From assembly GCF_006864425.1 (NCBI RefSeq), contig NZ_QHLI01000007.1, positions 1-64,000 of the forward strand: a stretch of DNA of 64,000 nucleotides, in the 5' to 3' direction. Origin of the DNA: Campylobacter troglodytis. Its GTDB lineage: Bacteria > Campylobacterota > Campylobacteria > Campylobacterales > Campylobacteraceae. The position numbers were made by a program, and so were the translations under genes. Positions 56,201 to 64,000 of the stretch are shown in pieces. Each line of letters starts with the position of its first letter. The stretch's first letter is position 1. The notes under the pieces are model-generated. The model ran no database searches. It saw only the letters and a program-made list of their open reading frames with translations, and was not told the DNA's origin.

Positions 56201-56817
56201 ATATTTAACTCCTTTGAAAGCCTTATGACCTTATCATCTATGAAAAATTGATCATTTATTCCATGCCTCATTAGCTCTAAGTAAAAATCATCCCCAAAGA
56301 CCTCCTTATACCACAAGGCAGCCTCTTTCGCAGCCTCGTAGCCCTTGGCTCCAAATTTTACATTTCTTTCATTTTGGGTATTTAAGTGCCAATTCACCTC
56401 ACCTTGCAAGCAAGCAGAGCTACAAATTAGCCCCTCGCTATACTCTTTTAGCATTTTTTTGTTGATTCTAGGGTAATAATACATACCCTGGATGTAGCTT
56501 TGAGAGCTTAGATACATTAAATTCTCATAGCCTTTTTGATTCTTAGCATACAAACAAAGGTGAAATCTCTGCTTTGTGCTTTTATCATTTATTTCCTCTC
56601 CATTATGCAAATAAGCCTCTATGCCTATAATTGGCTTTATGCCAAATTCCTTCATGGTCTTGTAAAAATCAATGGCACCGAACATATTTCCATGATCTGT
56701 CATAGCCACGCTTGTAGCACCTTGATCTTTAAGGGTTTTGGCTAGTTCTTTAAGCTTGTTGGCACCGTCTAATAAAGAGTATTCAGTATGAAGATGTAAG
56801 TGTGTGAATTTGCTCAT
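53227..56817 (-). CDS. dnaE: DNA polymerase III alpha subunit
   Basis: DnaE is the replicative polymerase. At 1196 residues it has the usual length. An N-terminal PHP domain begins FTHLHLHTEYSLLDGANKL with SVAMTDHGNMFGA; PVGPGRGSAAGSLVSY and the catalytic P-D-I-D-I-D-F near residue 415 lie in the palm; the C-terminal OB domain has YCVGKIEDFKALMSKSGRRYAK. I chose ATG 56817 (MSK) behind aggagtgatt over a GTG two codons earlier. No terminator is seen after its stop. Confidence 0.97.
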   Translation of the reverse strand: MSKFTHLHLHTEYSLLDGANKLKELAKTLKDQGATSVAMTDHGNMFGAIDFYKTMKEFGIKPIIGIEAYLHNGEEINDKSTKQRFHLCLYAKNQKGYENLMYLSSQSYIQGMYYYPRINKKMLKEYSEGLICSSACLQGEVNWHLNTQNERNVKFGAKGYEAAKEAALWYKEVFGDDFYLELMRHGINDQFFIDDKVIRLSKELNIKLIATNDTHYTFNDRAKPHEALMCINMGVKLSDTDRLKHSVFEFYVKTPKQMSELFADVPEALANTQEIADKCNLDLKLGDATPPNFKFSREYAKEYGLNLEEEDQEFSFKNDDLVFEYLCKKGLDERLKFIKEERHEEYKKRLDREIEVIKNMKFSGYMLIVYDFIAMAKSKDIPVGPGRGSAAGSLVSYCLKITDLDPLPYNLLFERFLNPERVSMPDIDIDFCQNRRDEVIDYVIEKYGFDKVAQVITFNKLLAKGVIRDVARVFDMPLNEADEFAKLIPDELKITLSDAYNKEPKIAEFIKTHQRAEEIWEYALALEGLNRNAGVHAAGLVISNESLWKKTPLFRPSKNDEKHLVTQYAKDFLEEVNLIKFDFLGLKTLDVIDNAIKLIKKRYEKEIIWEQIDLNDPKVYETVQSGDTLGIFQIESDGMQVLNARLKPDCFEDLIAVLALYRPGPLESGMVDDYIDIKHGRKRANYAFKELEPILKDTYGVIVYQEQVMQIVQIVGGFTLGGADLVRRAMGKKKREILDKLKSEYLEGAKKQGFDTKKADDLFELILKFAEYGFNKSHSAAYALIAFQTAYLKTYYPSEFMAALLTSEQNKVEKVAQYIEEIKRMQIKLLPPNINKAQGEFKAIRLEDGSEAILYGLGAIKSVGMPAVNSIISVRPKEGFASIDEFMSKIDTTKINKRTMESLIKVGAFDEYGFTRKCLVENVTKLCEKARNIAEYKKEAESSLFDMEDVTGDIKIELTKINEEYGLKEKLEYEKEILGLYLSAHPLDEFSEEIGELDYFKSLNFDELKDGGQIYCVGKIEDFKALMSKSGRRYAKMQVMDFYSSFDVVVFEKHVEALEELLKDEFKRSRAYVFRLGYKRENGELSLMLNELLELKDAKERGIRSKKNYKKQAEKQEFIKEPKDFEDLLVELDLSDLNKDLVYEIHELARSLHNPNDKNGKRLVIKVSCVNDCLLYRTDFVISEKIKEEIKKRCVS

Positions 56818-56823
56818 AATCAC

Positions 56824-57500
56824 TCCTAAAAATTTAAAAAATTATGGCAAAACTTGACTGAATTTAAAAGAATTTACATATAAATTTTCACTTAAATTTA
56901 AAAGCTCAAATTTTCACTTAAATTTAAAAACACAAAAGCCTTGCTGTGCTTTTAGTATGTAAATTAGCACACTAGATCTAAATGCCTCAAATTAAGAGCT
57001 AGTTCAAAGATATGAAGCTTAAAGTCTTTTTGTGATAAAGTGAATGAGTTTTTAAATGTGGCGAATTTATAAATCTTAAAGACAAATTTTATGAGCTTTA
57101 AAACTTGTTTTAAGATAAAAATTCAAGGCAAAAAAATCTAGAGCTTTTAAATTTAAGCTTGGCAAAATTAAAAACAGTTGCAAATTTTTTAGCTAGCACA
57201 AGGTATGGAGAATTTAGATCTTTTTCACAAAAGAGCCTTGAATTTAGGCTAAATTTAAGAACCTTACTTGAATTTGCTAAGATTGAAAGAGCTTAGCATT
57301 TTTGCAAAAATTGCTACTTTTATTAAGGCTTATTTTTAAAACATTTAGACAAGATGTCTTATTTGTCATTCTAGGGCTGTGCTTACAAGGCAAGAAAAAT
57401 ATTAAAATTTGCAATGAGGTATGCTTGAAAGAATAATTTAGGTATTTAAAAGGAAAATTCAACAAAGGCAAATCATAAAAATTCACAAAAAGCGTGAATT
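56824..57500. other. Long spacer upstream of dnaE
   Basis: No gene is seen. Near 56880-56930 two direct copies of atttaaa(a)gctcaaattttca-like DNA occur. A terminator-like stem (aaattcac ... gtgaattt, then T6) is at about 57479-57503, with no gene that it clearly serves. The dnaE promoter should lie near 56830-56880. Confidence 0.45.
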
Positions 57501-57645
57501 TTTTAAGCTTTTTTGCCAGAATTTTAAACTTCTTTGTCGCACTTCACACTTTTTTGCCAAAAATTAAGCTTCTTTGCAAGAATTCAAGTTCCTTTGCCAT
57601 AATTTAAATTTCTTTGCCAAAATTGAAGTTTCTTTATCGCAAAGG
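57501..57645. repeat. Exact-period 20-bp tandem repeat, about seven units
   Basis: Units start every 20 bases at 57511, 57531, 57551, 57571, 57591, 57611 and 57631. The consensus is TCTTTGCCAAAATTTAAGTT. Each unit has substitutions, but the period is kept without indels over the whole array; a half unit precedes it. There are no spacers, so it is not CRISPR. Confidence 0.85.
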
Positions 57646-57955
57646 ACTGGACATATCGATTTTTTAAAGCTGAGTCCATAAGCTTATCCTTTTTAAAAAA
57701 CCTAAATTTGATGCCTAAAAGCCCTTTCATAATAAGCCCTTAAAGGCTCTTAAAGAAAGACTATGTGAGCTTTGCTAAAATTGGCAAAAAAGCCTTTTTA
57801 ACATTTATTTGCAAAAAAAGCTTTTTTATCAAATAGATCCTTAACGACACCGCAAGAATAGAGAAACAAATTATTTAAGCCAAGTGCCATCTTTTTTAAA
57901 AAATCAATTTACAAGATTAAGCAAATTCAACACTGTTTGAAAGCTAACATTAAAC
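57646..57955. other. Spacer after the 20-bp array
   Basis: This AT-rich stretch has no gene. gagctttgctaaaatt near 57768 recalls words seen in other spacers here, such as near 4274, but I see no structure. Confidence 0.45.
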
Positions 57956-58528
57956 TCAGCTTAAGCTCTTAGCTAACAAAGGCAATAAAAGCTCCTCTTC
58001 TAAGTTTTTTCTTGCTTCTTCTCCACATAAATAAGACAGTATTTCAAGGGCAAAAAGGGTTGCTGTGGCAGGTCCGGCTGAGGTTATGACATTATCCTTT
58101 TTAAAGATAGCCTTGTCTATCCTTGATCCTTTCAAACCAGCCTCACAGCTTGGATAGCAAGCAAAGCTATCTTTATCCTCGAAGATACCAGCCTCATTTA
58201 GCACTATGGGCGAGGCACAAATGGCAGCTACTAGCTTTTTTTCTTTGTGTAGCTCTTTAATTAAAGACAAAATCCTTTCATTAGCCTTTAAATTCAGCAT
58301 ACCCTTGTAGCCACCAGCCAAGGCTATGCCATCAAGCTCACTAAAATTCACGCTTTCAAGCACACAGTCAGCCCAAATTCTAAGCCCATGAGCTCCATCA
58401 ACAAGCAATTCCTCATCCAAACTAGCCACAATCACCTCAACCCCAGCCCTTCTTAAAATGTCAGCTGTGCTTACAAATTCTATCTCCTCAAAGCCAGTAG
58501 CCAAGGGCAAAAGCATCTTTTTGCTCAT
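57956..58528 (-). CDS. DJ-1/PfpI family protein
   Basis: This 190-residue cytosolic protein has the DJ-1 active-site cysteine C104 in AAICASPIVL and the partnering glutamate in TGFEEIEF (about E15). The family includes deglycase/chaperone-like stress proteins and ThiJ-type proteins; the exact activity is unsettled. AGGYKGMLNL near 71-80 is the conserved glycine block. The start follows aaaggagaaa. Confidence 0.9.
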   Translation of the reverse strand: MSKKMLLPLATGFEEIEFVSTADILRRAGVEVIVASLDEELLVDGAHGLRIWADCVLESVNFSELDGIALAGGYKGMLNLKANERILSLIKELHKEKKLVAAICASPIVLNEAGIFEDKDSFACYPSCEAGLKGSRIDKAIFKKDNVITSAGPATATLFALEILSYLCGEEARKNLEEELLLPLLAKSLS

Positions 58529-58725
58529 TTTTTCTCCTTTTTAAAGCTTTTTGCTTAAAATAACTTAGCTTGTCAACTTAAATGCAAAATTTCAAAAAAC
58601 CTAAGGCTAAATAAATTCACAAACCACTTCAAGCACTTAGGCATTTGATAAAATTTGCAAAATACTTCAATATAAAATCAAACAAAAAAACTTGCTTGTA
58701 AATTTTAACTAAAACTGTTAAAAAC

Positions 58726-58878
58726 TCACAAGTTTTTATTTTTTTTATCCTCTTTTAAGTGCTTATACCTTTCCTCTCTTTGCTTGTTTCTTTCCATCAT
58801 TTGTCTGTTAAAACCTATGACAAAAAAGGCTATTAGCCCCACAAACAAAGCCGTTATAATGAAATTCAAAAAGCCCAA
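58726..58878 (-). CDS. Small single-pass membrane protein, TTG start
   Basis: This 50-residue frame begins at TTG 58878 behind a strong aaggagaaaat site. Residues 3-22 are one membrane segment (FLNFIITALFVGLIAFFVIG), followed by a charged, basic cytosolic tail (RQMMERNKQREERYKHLKED). It begins 15 bases after the AGCS symporter stop on the same strand, so it is probably the last gene of that operon. No ATG start fits. The pattern of one helix plus a charged tail is typical of small accessory proteins of transporters, but that role is inferred. Confidence 0.65.
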   Translation of the reverse strand: MGFLNFIITALFVGLIAFFVIGFNRQMMERNKQREERYKHLKEDKKNKNL

Positions 58879-58893
58879 ATTTTCTCCTTAATT

Positions 58894-60360
58894 TTAATTC
58901 CAACACTCAGCATTTTTAATGCCAAGCTTAGTTGCACTAAAATGAGGATCTATGCCTTGCTTCTTTTGCTCTAAATAATCATCCAAGACCTTCTTAACTA
59001 TGCCAGATAAGAGTAAGATCGAGATGATGTTCGTAGTTGCCATAAAGGCCATTGTAAAATCAGCAAAGTCCCAAGCTAGGCTGATATTCATCTGTGAGCC
59101 TATAAATACCATAGCCACAGCCGAGAAGCGAAAAACATTCATAATTAGCCTTGAATCTGTTAGATACTTCACATTTGCTTGTGCGTAATAATAATTTCCT
59201 ATCAAGGAGGTTACAGCAAAAAGCACAACGGCTATGGATACAAAATGAAGCCCCCAAATCCCATAATGCTCCCTCATAACCTCTTGCACCAAGGGCAAGG
59301 CACTAAGAAGAGGCTTGCCGTCAGCTCCTATATTTGCAAAATAAGCCTCAGAAAAAAGCACCAAAAGCCCTGTGCTAGTGCAAACTATAACATCAATAAA
59401 AACAGCAAAGCTTTGTATAATGCCTTGCTTTGCAGGATGAGAGGTGATGGCTGCTGCTGCTGCGTTTGGAGCTGAGCCCATACCTGCTTCGTTTGAGTAA
59501 AGCCCTCTTTTTATGCCAATTACCAAAGCAGAGCCAGCAAAGCCTCCAAAAATAGCCTCAAAGTCAAAGGCTTGTTTGAAGATTAAAGAAAAAACCTCGG
59601 GCAGTTTTTCTAAATTCAAAACAACAACGATAAAGGCTAAAAAGGTGTATCCAATAGCCATTATAGGCACTATGATGGAGCTTACCTTGCCTATTTTTGT
59701 ATGATGGGAAAAAAATAACCAAGCACAAAAAGCACTTAGTAAAACTCCTATATAAATAGACATAGAACTTTGATCAAAGCTAGTTTCAGCACCCACAAAA
59801 TACATATCATAATAAACCTTAAAAGCAGAGGTCATAGTGTAGCTTTGAAGTCCGTTAAAGCCGTAGGCATAGGTGATGATGAGTATGATGGCAAAAAATA
59901 TGGCAAGCCAGCCAATGCCTAGTGCCTTTTTTATGTAATAAGCAGGTCCTCCCTTAAAGCCACCACTTACACTGTCTTTGCTCTTATAAACCTGAGCCAA
60001 GGCACTTTCAGCAAAGGCAGAAGCTCCTCCAAAAAAAGCCATAGCCCACATCCAAAAAAGTGCCCCAGCTCCTCCAAGCACCAAGGCAACTGAAATTCCA
60101 GCTATATTACCTATGCCAACCCTTGAGGCTGTTGAGATCATAAGGGCTGCAAAGGGACTAATGTGCTCATCCTTTTGATCCTTATGCCTTTGAACTAGGA
60201 GCTTAAAGACAGAACAAAGCATGGTAAATTGCACAAATTTAAGCCTAAAACTATAATAAATGCCTGTAATTACAAGCAAAATTACCATAATTGAATCAGT
60301 TTTTGGCAAAACAAGCTTAAAAAAGCCCTCCAACAAGCCAACAAGTGTAAAATCTTGCAT
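58894..60360 (-). CDS. AGCS family sodium/alanine (or glycine) symporter
   Basis: This inner-membrane protein of 488 residues has about 10-11 membrane segments and imports small neutral amino acids with sodium. The family blocks are GIGNIAGISVALVLGGAGALFWMW and FFGGASAFAESALAQVYK near 110-130, GGPAYYIKKALG near 143, and GLYSNEAGMGSAPNAAAAA near 287-305. I chose ATG 60360 (MQDFTLVGLL) behind aaggattac, not an ATG 11 codons earlier. Confidence 0.92.
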   Translation of the reverse strand: MQDFTLVGLLEGFFKLVLPKTDSIMVILLVITGIYYSFRLKFVQFTMLCSVFKLLVQRHKDQKDEHISPFAALMISTASRVGIGNIAGISVALVLGGAGALFWMWAMAFFGGASAFAESALAQVYKSKDSVSGGFKGGPAYYIKKALGIGWLAIFFAIILIITYAYGFNGLQSYTMTSAFKVYYDMYFVGAETSFDQSSMSIYIGVLLSAFCAWLFFSHHTKIGKVSSIIVPIMAIGYTFLAFIVVVLNLEKLPEVFSLIFKQAFDFEAIFGGFAGSALVIGIKRGLYSNEAGMGSAPNAAAAAITSHPAKQGIIQSFAVFIDVIVCTSTGLLVLFSEAYFANIGADGKPLLSALPLVQEVMREHYGIWGLHFVSIAVVLFAVTSLIGNYYYAQANVKYLTDSRLIMNVFRFSAVAMVFIGSQMNISLAWDFADFTMAFMATTNIISILLLSGIVKKVLDDYLEQKKQGIDPHFSATKLGIKNAECWN

Positions 60361-60934
60361 TTGTAATCCTTTTTTTGTCTTAATTATAATCAAAAAAGCC
60401 TCAGATTTTATCTCTTAAAAGCCCTAATTTTAACATAAAATTCAAAAAAGTAACAATGTTTTATGAAAGCAAGGCTAAATTTACAAGCCTTAAAATGTAG
60501 GCAAAGATAGTTTCTTAGCCAGTTTGAGCTTGAAATTATGTTTTAAATAGGCTATTTGCCAAAATCTTGATTTTGTCAAAACTATCACAAGGTATTTCAA
60601 ATCGTAGCTTATTTACAAAAGAAGCTTTTTTAAATAAAGCATAAGTTATTAAGACAGTTAAAATTTAACCACAAGTTCTCTTTGATTTCAAACCCTTACT
60701 TTATCTTTATTTTAAATTCAAAAATAACAAAGCTATGTGACAAACTCAATACTTTTTGAAAAATCATTAAAATCTTTGATAACTTGTCAAATTCAAAACA
60801 AGACTTCATATTTTAAAAAGACAAAAGATTTTAAAAAAAGCGGATAAAAAATCTTAAAAACAAGCTGTGATCGAAGTTAAAGGCTTGAATTTTTAGATAA
60901 AATCAAAATTGAGTGATAAAAATACATAAAAAAT
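60361..60934. other. AT-rich spacer upstream of the symporter
   Basis: No gene is seen. It holds the symporter promoter and scattered short repeats such as aaaatcttga/caaaatc words. Confidence 0.45.
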
Positions 60935-61514
60935 GGCTCAAGATACTCTAATAGGATTCTCCCTTATCGACTTTAATAAAATTTGATAAAGATTTTGTCC
61001 TAAATTGTTCGTCTTAATTTTGTTTCCTTTAAGTGAAGGATAAAATTTTCTGTTTTTATACCTCTAAATTTAGCAAGTCTAAAATTCGCAAAGCCTCTTC
61101 TGCTTGCAGTTACTAGTGCGTAGCACGAAGTAAAAACTTTTGCGACCAGCCCCACGCCCACGCTTACCTCGCACTCTTTTTGCACCTTCTTACTACGCAG
61201 TTACGAGCCTAGCGTTGTAAAAAATAACTCTCATCAACTTCGATTTCACCGCTTATTTTCTAAAGAAACTTAGTTTTGCTGATTTTTCGCACTCTTTGGC
61301 TATTAAAATGCAAATTTCCCGCAAAATTATATTCACGCAAACACGAGAAATTTTGCAAATTTCAGCGATTTTTTAGCCTCTAAATCAAGGCAGAAATACT
61401 TCAAAATTCCTTAAAATTCTTTTAAGATAATTCGGAAATAAATCATATATTTATTTTTCATCTAACTCTCCATACTTTAAAATGATATTGTATAAAATTA
61501 AAGTATCTTGAGCC
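60935..61514 (-). mobile_element. Degenerate IS1595-like element, copy H
   Basis: The ends ggctcaagatactctaa (60935-60951) and ttaaagtatcttgagcc (61498-61514) match as inverted repeats at 16 of 17 positions. The minus strand keeps a short transposase tail (ENFILHLKETKLRRT) at about 61000-61060 and remnants matching copy B near 61220-61380. It lies directly against the amt terminator. Confidence 0.75.
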
Positions 61515-61548
61515 AAAAAATTTATATAAGCCCTAAGAAGGGCTTATA
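61513..61548 (-). terminator. Rho-independent terminator of amt
   Basis: Reading the minus strand after amt, arms tataagccc and gggcttata enclose a 6-base loop, followed by a U-rich run (taaatttttt). It sits 6 bases after the amt stop. Confidence 0.8.
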
Positions 61549-61553
61549 TTTTA

Positions 61554-62903
61554 CTAGACATTATAGGCACTTTCTCCGTGAATTTTTCTATCTAGCCCTT
61601 GACTTTCAACCTCTTCTTCAACCCTAAGGCTAGTAAAAAGAGATATGATCTTAAAGATAGCATAGCTAATCACAGCAGACAAGCTTATGCAAATGACTAT
61701 GGCTAGGATTTGTTCTATTAGCAAGCTAGCTGAGCCGCTGATAAATAGCCCCTCGCCTAGACCACCCTCTGCACTTACATCAGGATTTATGGCACCACTT
61801 GCAAAAAGCCCTGTGGCTATGCCTCCCCAAACCCCTCCTATGCCGTGCAAGGAAAAGGCATCCAAGGTATCATCAAGCCCTAATTTGTATTTGATAAAGC
61901 TAAGTCCAGCGTAGCAAAACACAGAGGCTAAAGCACCTATGAAGATGCTAGGCCATATAGCAACATAGCCGCAAGCTGGGGTAATGGCTACAAGCCCTGC
62001 TACCAAGCCGCTTAAGCCTCCTAGAACTGTTGGTTTTTTGTGTATGATCCACTCAGCTAAGATCCAAACCAAAAAGCCTGTGGAGGCTGAAAGTATGGTA
62101 ACTGCGAAGGCATTTACAGCTATATCATCAACAGCACCTGCACTTCCTGCATTAAAGCCAAGCCAACCTATAAAGAGCAAGATCGCTCCTAAAAAGGCGT
62201 AGGGTATGGAGTTTGCGCCACTTGCTATGCTCTCATCCTTTTGTCTTCTAGCACCAACCATCAAGGCTCCAACCAAGCCTGCCACACCTGAGCTAATGTG
62301 AACAACTCCGCCTCCTGCAAAGTCAAAGCTACCTCGTTTAAGTAAGAAGCCATCATCACTCCAAATCATATGCGCTAAGACATCATAAACTAGGGTACTC
62401 CAAAAGAGCAAGAACACAACCAACACTCCAAGCTTGATACGACCCACAAGAGAACCTGTGATGATTGCAGAGGCTATGAGGGCAAACATCATTTGAAAGA
62501 TGACAAATAAGATATTTGGCACACCAGAGTCATTATAGCCTGTAACTCCTTCTAAAACGAAGTTTGCAAAGCTACCAACTATGCCCGAACCCGTATCCTC
62601 GCCAAAGGCAAGGGTAAAGCCTAGCACAACCCACTGCAAGCTTATTACACCAAAGACTATGAAGCAGTTCATAATGGTATTTAGCGTGTTCTTGCTGCGA
62701 ACCATACCAGAATAAAACATAGCCAAGGCAGGTGTCATCAGCAAAACAAGCAAGGCACAAAGCATAATGAAACTTGTATTTGCTGGATCTAGGCTGTTTA
62801 TAGCCGAGCTAACACCCTCAGCTACTACACTGATGGCACTTTCAGCATTTAAGCCCTCTACAACAAGGCTTGTAGCCTCGTTTGTTGAACCTATATCATT
62901 CAT
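61554..62903 (-). CDS. amt: Ammonium transporter
   Basis: This 449-residue inner-membrane channel has 11 membrane segments and conducts ammonia/ammonium. Blocks are PALAMFYSGMVRSKNTLN near 58-75, DFAGGGVVHISSGVAGLVGALMVG near 194-217 (pore histidine in VHI), and FSLHGIGGVWGGIATGLFASGAI near 347-368 (second pore histidine). An extra hydrophilic stretch (residues 1-40) precedes the first helix. No GlnB/GlnK gene adjoins it, which is unusual for amt. Confidence 0.95.
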   Translation of the reverse strand: MNDIGSTNEATSLVVEGLNAESAISVVAEGVSSAINSLDPANTSFIMLCALLVLLMTPALAMFYSGMVRSKNTLNTIMNCFIVFGVISLQWVVLGFTLAFGEDTGSGIVGSFANFVLEGVTGYNDSGVPNILFVIFQMMFALIASAIITGSLVGRIKLGVLVVFLLFWSTLVYDVLAHMIWSDDGFLLKRGSFDFAGGGVVHISSGVAGLVGALMVGARRQKDESIASGANSIPYAFLGAILLFIGWLGFNAGSAGAVDDIAVNAFAVTILSASTGFLVWILAEWIIHKKPTVLGGLSGLVAGLVAITPACGYVAIWPSIFIGALASVFCYAGLSFIKYKLGLDDTLDAFSLHGIGGVWGGIATGLFASGAINPDVSAEGGLGEGLFISGSASLLIEQILAIVICISLSAVISYAIFKIISLFTSLRVEEEVESQGLDRKIHGESAYNV

Positions 62904-63283
62904 TTTTCCTCCTTTTGAAATTAAGTTCGGTGAAATTATAAAAAAAGTTTGCTTAAAATAAACTTTGATTTAAGAAATTTTTTATATATTTTTTTTAATC
63001 ATTATGAAATATTTACTTTAAATCCATAAATATAATGCTTTTAATGAAAAAAGATCTTATTTTTGAAAGTGTTTTTGTATTGTGAATTTAAAAAAGCTTG
63101 AATTTTTAAACAATGTTTTAGCCTTTTTGAAATATTTAAATGGATTTTATTTTAATATGACAGATATTTTTATATTAAAAAAATATAAATTTATTTTAAA
63201 TAGATAGAAAGATATTTTTTATACTCATTAACTTTTTATTGTAATAAATCAAATATGATTTAAAGAAAAATAAAGGATATAAA
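62904..63283. promoter_or_regulatory. Divergent promoter region of amt and a lipoprotein gene
   Basis: This is a very AT-rich stretch with promoters for amt (minus) and the lipoprotein (plus). An aaaggatat site precedes ATG 63284. A promoter-like word tattaaaaaaatataaat is near 63173. No gene is seen. Confidence 0.45.
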
Positions 63284-63658
63284 ATGAAAAAATTCAAACA
63301 AATAGAGCTTTTAGCACTCACTTTAACAGCTGCTTTACTCTTTGGTGCTTGTAGTGGTGGTGATAATACAGAAGCTGCTATCAAGGAAAAGCTCAAAGGC
63401 GAATACTCAAAGCTTAGACTTTTAAGCTTTTCTGAGGCAAATGAAAAATTTGATCTTATTAGTGAAGAATGTCTGATTTCTGAAAATAGCCTTGAACCAA
63501 GCGAGTATTTGCAAGCTGTTTTTGTGGAATTAGACGGTGATATAAGAATAATAGACCTTCATATGAAAAAGCAAGGGGCTAAAAACGAGCTAATAAACAT
63601 AAGCGAACCATATTTTGTAAGTGAGTTAAAGGCTGAGTGTTTTAATGAGCAAAATTAA
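63284..63658 (+). CDS. Small putative lipoprotein
   Basis: This 124-residue protein has signal peptide MKKFKQIELLALTLTAALLFG and lipobox L-F-G-A-C23 with a following SGGD. The mature part is acidic and helical (SKLRLLSFSEANEKFDLISE) with one more cysteine in the C-terminal end (ECF). I recognise no domain. It sits alone between long spacers. Confidence 0.8.
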   Translation: MKKFKQIELLALTLTAALLFGACSGGDNTEAAIKEKLKGEYSKLRLLSFSEANEKFDLISEECLISENSLEPSEYLQAVFVELDGDIRIIDLHMKKQGAKNELINISEPYFVSELKAECFNEQN

Positions 63659-64000
63659 GGCTTTGTGTTTTTTGTCGATTAAGAGAACTTAATTTTTACT
63701 AAATTAACTAGTTTTTACTTGCGTAAAGCCTTGCAAGATTAACTTAAAACTCTTTTTTGACAAACAAGCCTTAAGGCTTAGAAACAAAGCCTTGTGATTT
63801 AACAAAATTTATGAGGTTAAATTTAAGGCTTTAAAACAAGAATTTTTATTTAAAATTAAGTTAAAACTTATTTTTAAAGCATAAAATTAAAGCTTTTTAA
63901 ATTAGCAACTTCCTAATTTTACCCCTTTTTAAAAGCCTTGACTGTGCGTTTAATTTTAAGGCTTTTTAAAGCTCTTGTAAGGGCTTTTAAAACTGTTTAA
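63659..64000. other. AT-rich spacer at the right edge
   Basis: Thick with ttaaggc/gccttaa words (for example cttaaggctt near 63771) and without a gene. The next gene lies past the edge. Confidence 0.45.

Noticed and set aside
57277-57486. 69-residue minus-strand frame.
   Set aside because: Spacer translation next to a tandem repeat, without motif or ribosome site.
57501-57645. CRISPR array.
   Set aside because: The 20-bp units follow each other directly without spacers, the units are diverged and no cas gene is near.
61000-61185. Independent small gene on the minus strand.
   Set aside because: It is the transposase tail of IS copy H.
1-64000. tRNA, rRNA or other structured RNA genes.
   Set aside because: I looked for cloverleaf T-loop words, rRNA-like GC-rich stretches and common riboswitch cores by eye and found none. 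A covariance-model search could still find small RNAs.

Overview
The window is AT-rich, epsilonproteobacterial DNA that fits Campylobacter. Several gene runs match the order I recall from C. jejuni: MBL hydrolase–nadE–lpxK–thrC–kdsB; secA next to lolA; YihY–glcD–M23 peptidase; DedA–rny–cyclo-ligase–thioredoxin lipoprotein–ftsY; rsmG–ribA divergent from hemB. The species cannot be fixed by eye. Intergenic DNA is unusually abundant and holds decayed insertion sequences, short tandem repeats and many AAATTC/GAATTT motifs.

Layout. 1-4680 is a run of type VI secretion (T6SS)-style effector/immunity cassettes. The first is intact: an adaptor-like gene cut by the window edge, an L,D-transpeptidase-like toxin, and a membrane-anchored immunity candidate. 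The second is broken: a decayed adaptor copy and a shattered Tae4-type amidase, but a whole Tai4-like immunity gene. The third is only an adaptor remnant. 4694-5287 is a dead IS1595-like element. 5508-12128 holds housekeeping genes (MBL hydrolase, two unrecognised proteins, nadE, lpxK, thrC, kdsB). 12268-16468 has dead IS copies beside a BcgI-like type IIB restriction-modification pair. 16970-19606 is secA.

19978-30681 is an 11-kb minus-strand uptake locus: ABC ATPase, FecCD-type permease, two TonB-dependent receptors, two intact and one broken periplasmic binding protein, and two proteins of amidotransferase-like appearance. One receptor has a G12 tract that puts it out of frame, which suggests phase variation. 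The locus lies between secA and lolA, which I recall as neighbours in C. jejuni. After lolA comes a clear pagP (lipid A palmitoyltransferase) homologue.

32115-43392 is core genome (YihY, GlcD, M23 peptidase, PerM-like protein, DedA, rny, folate enzyme, TlpA-like lipoprotein, ftsY). 44484-46780 holds rsmG, ribA and hemB. 47510-50332 is an alcohol/aldehyde dehydrogenase unit with a structured leader. 50333-53226 is about 2.9 kb without a credible gene, made of repeats and an IS remnant. dnaE, a DJ-1 family gene, a 50-residue membrane protein, an AGCS symporter, amt and a small lipoprotein complete the window.

The best candidates for undescribed biology are the effector/immunity cassettes with the transpeptidase-like toxin, the phase-variable uptake locus with its two associated proteins, and the lolA-pagP pair. 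I saw no tRNA, rRNA or CRISPR array.
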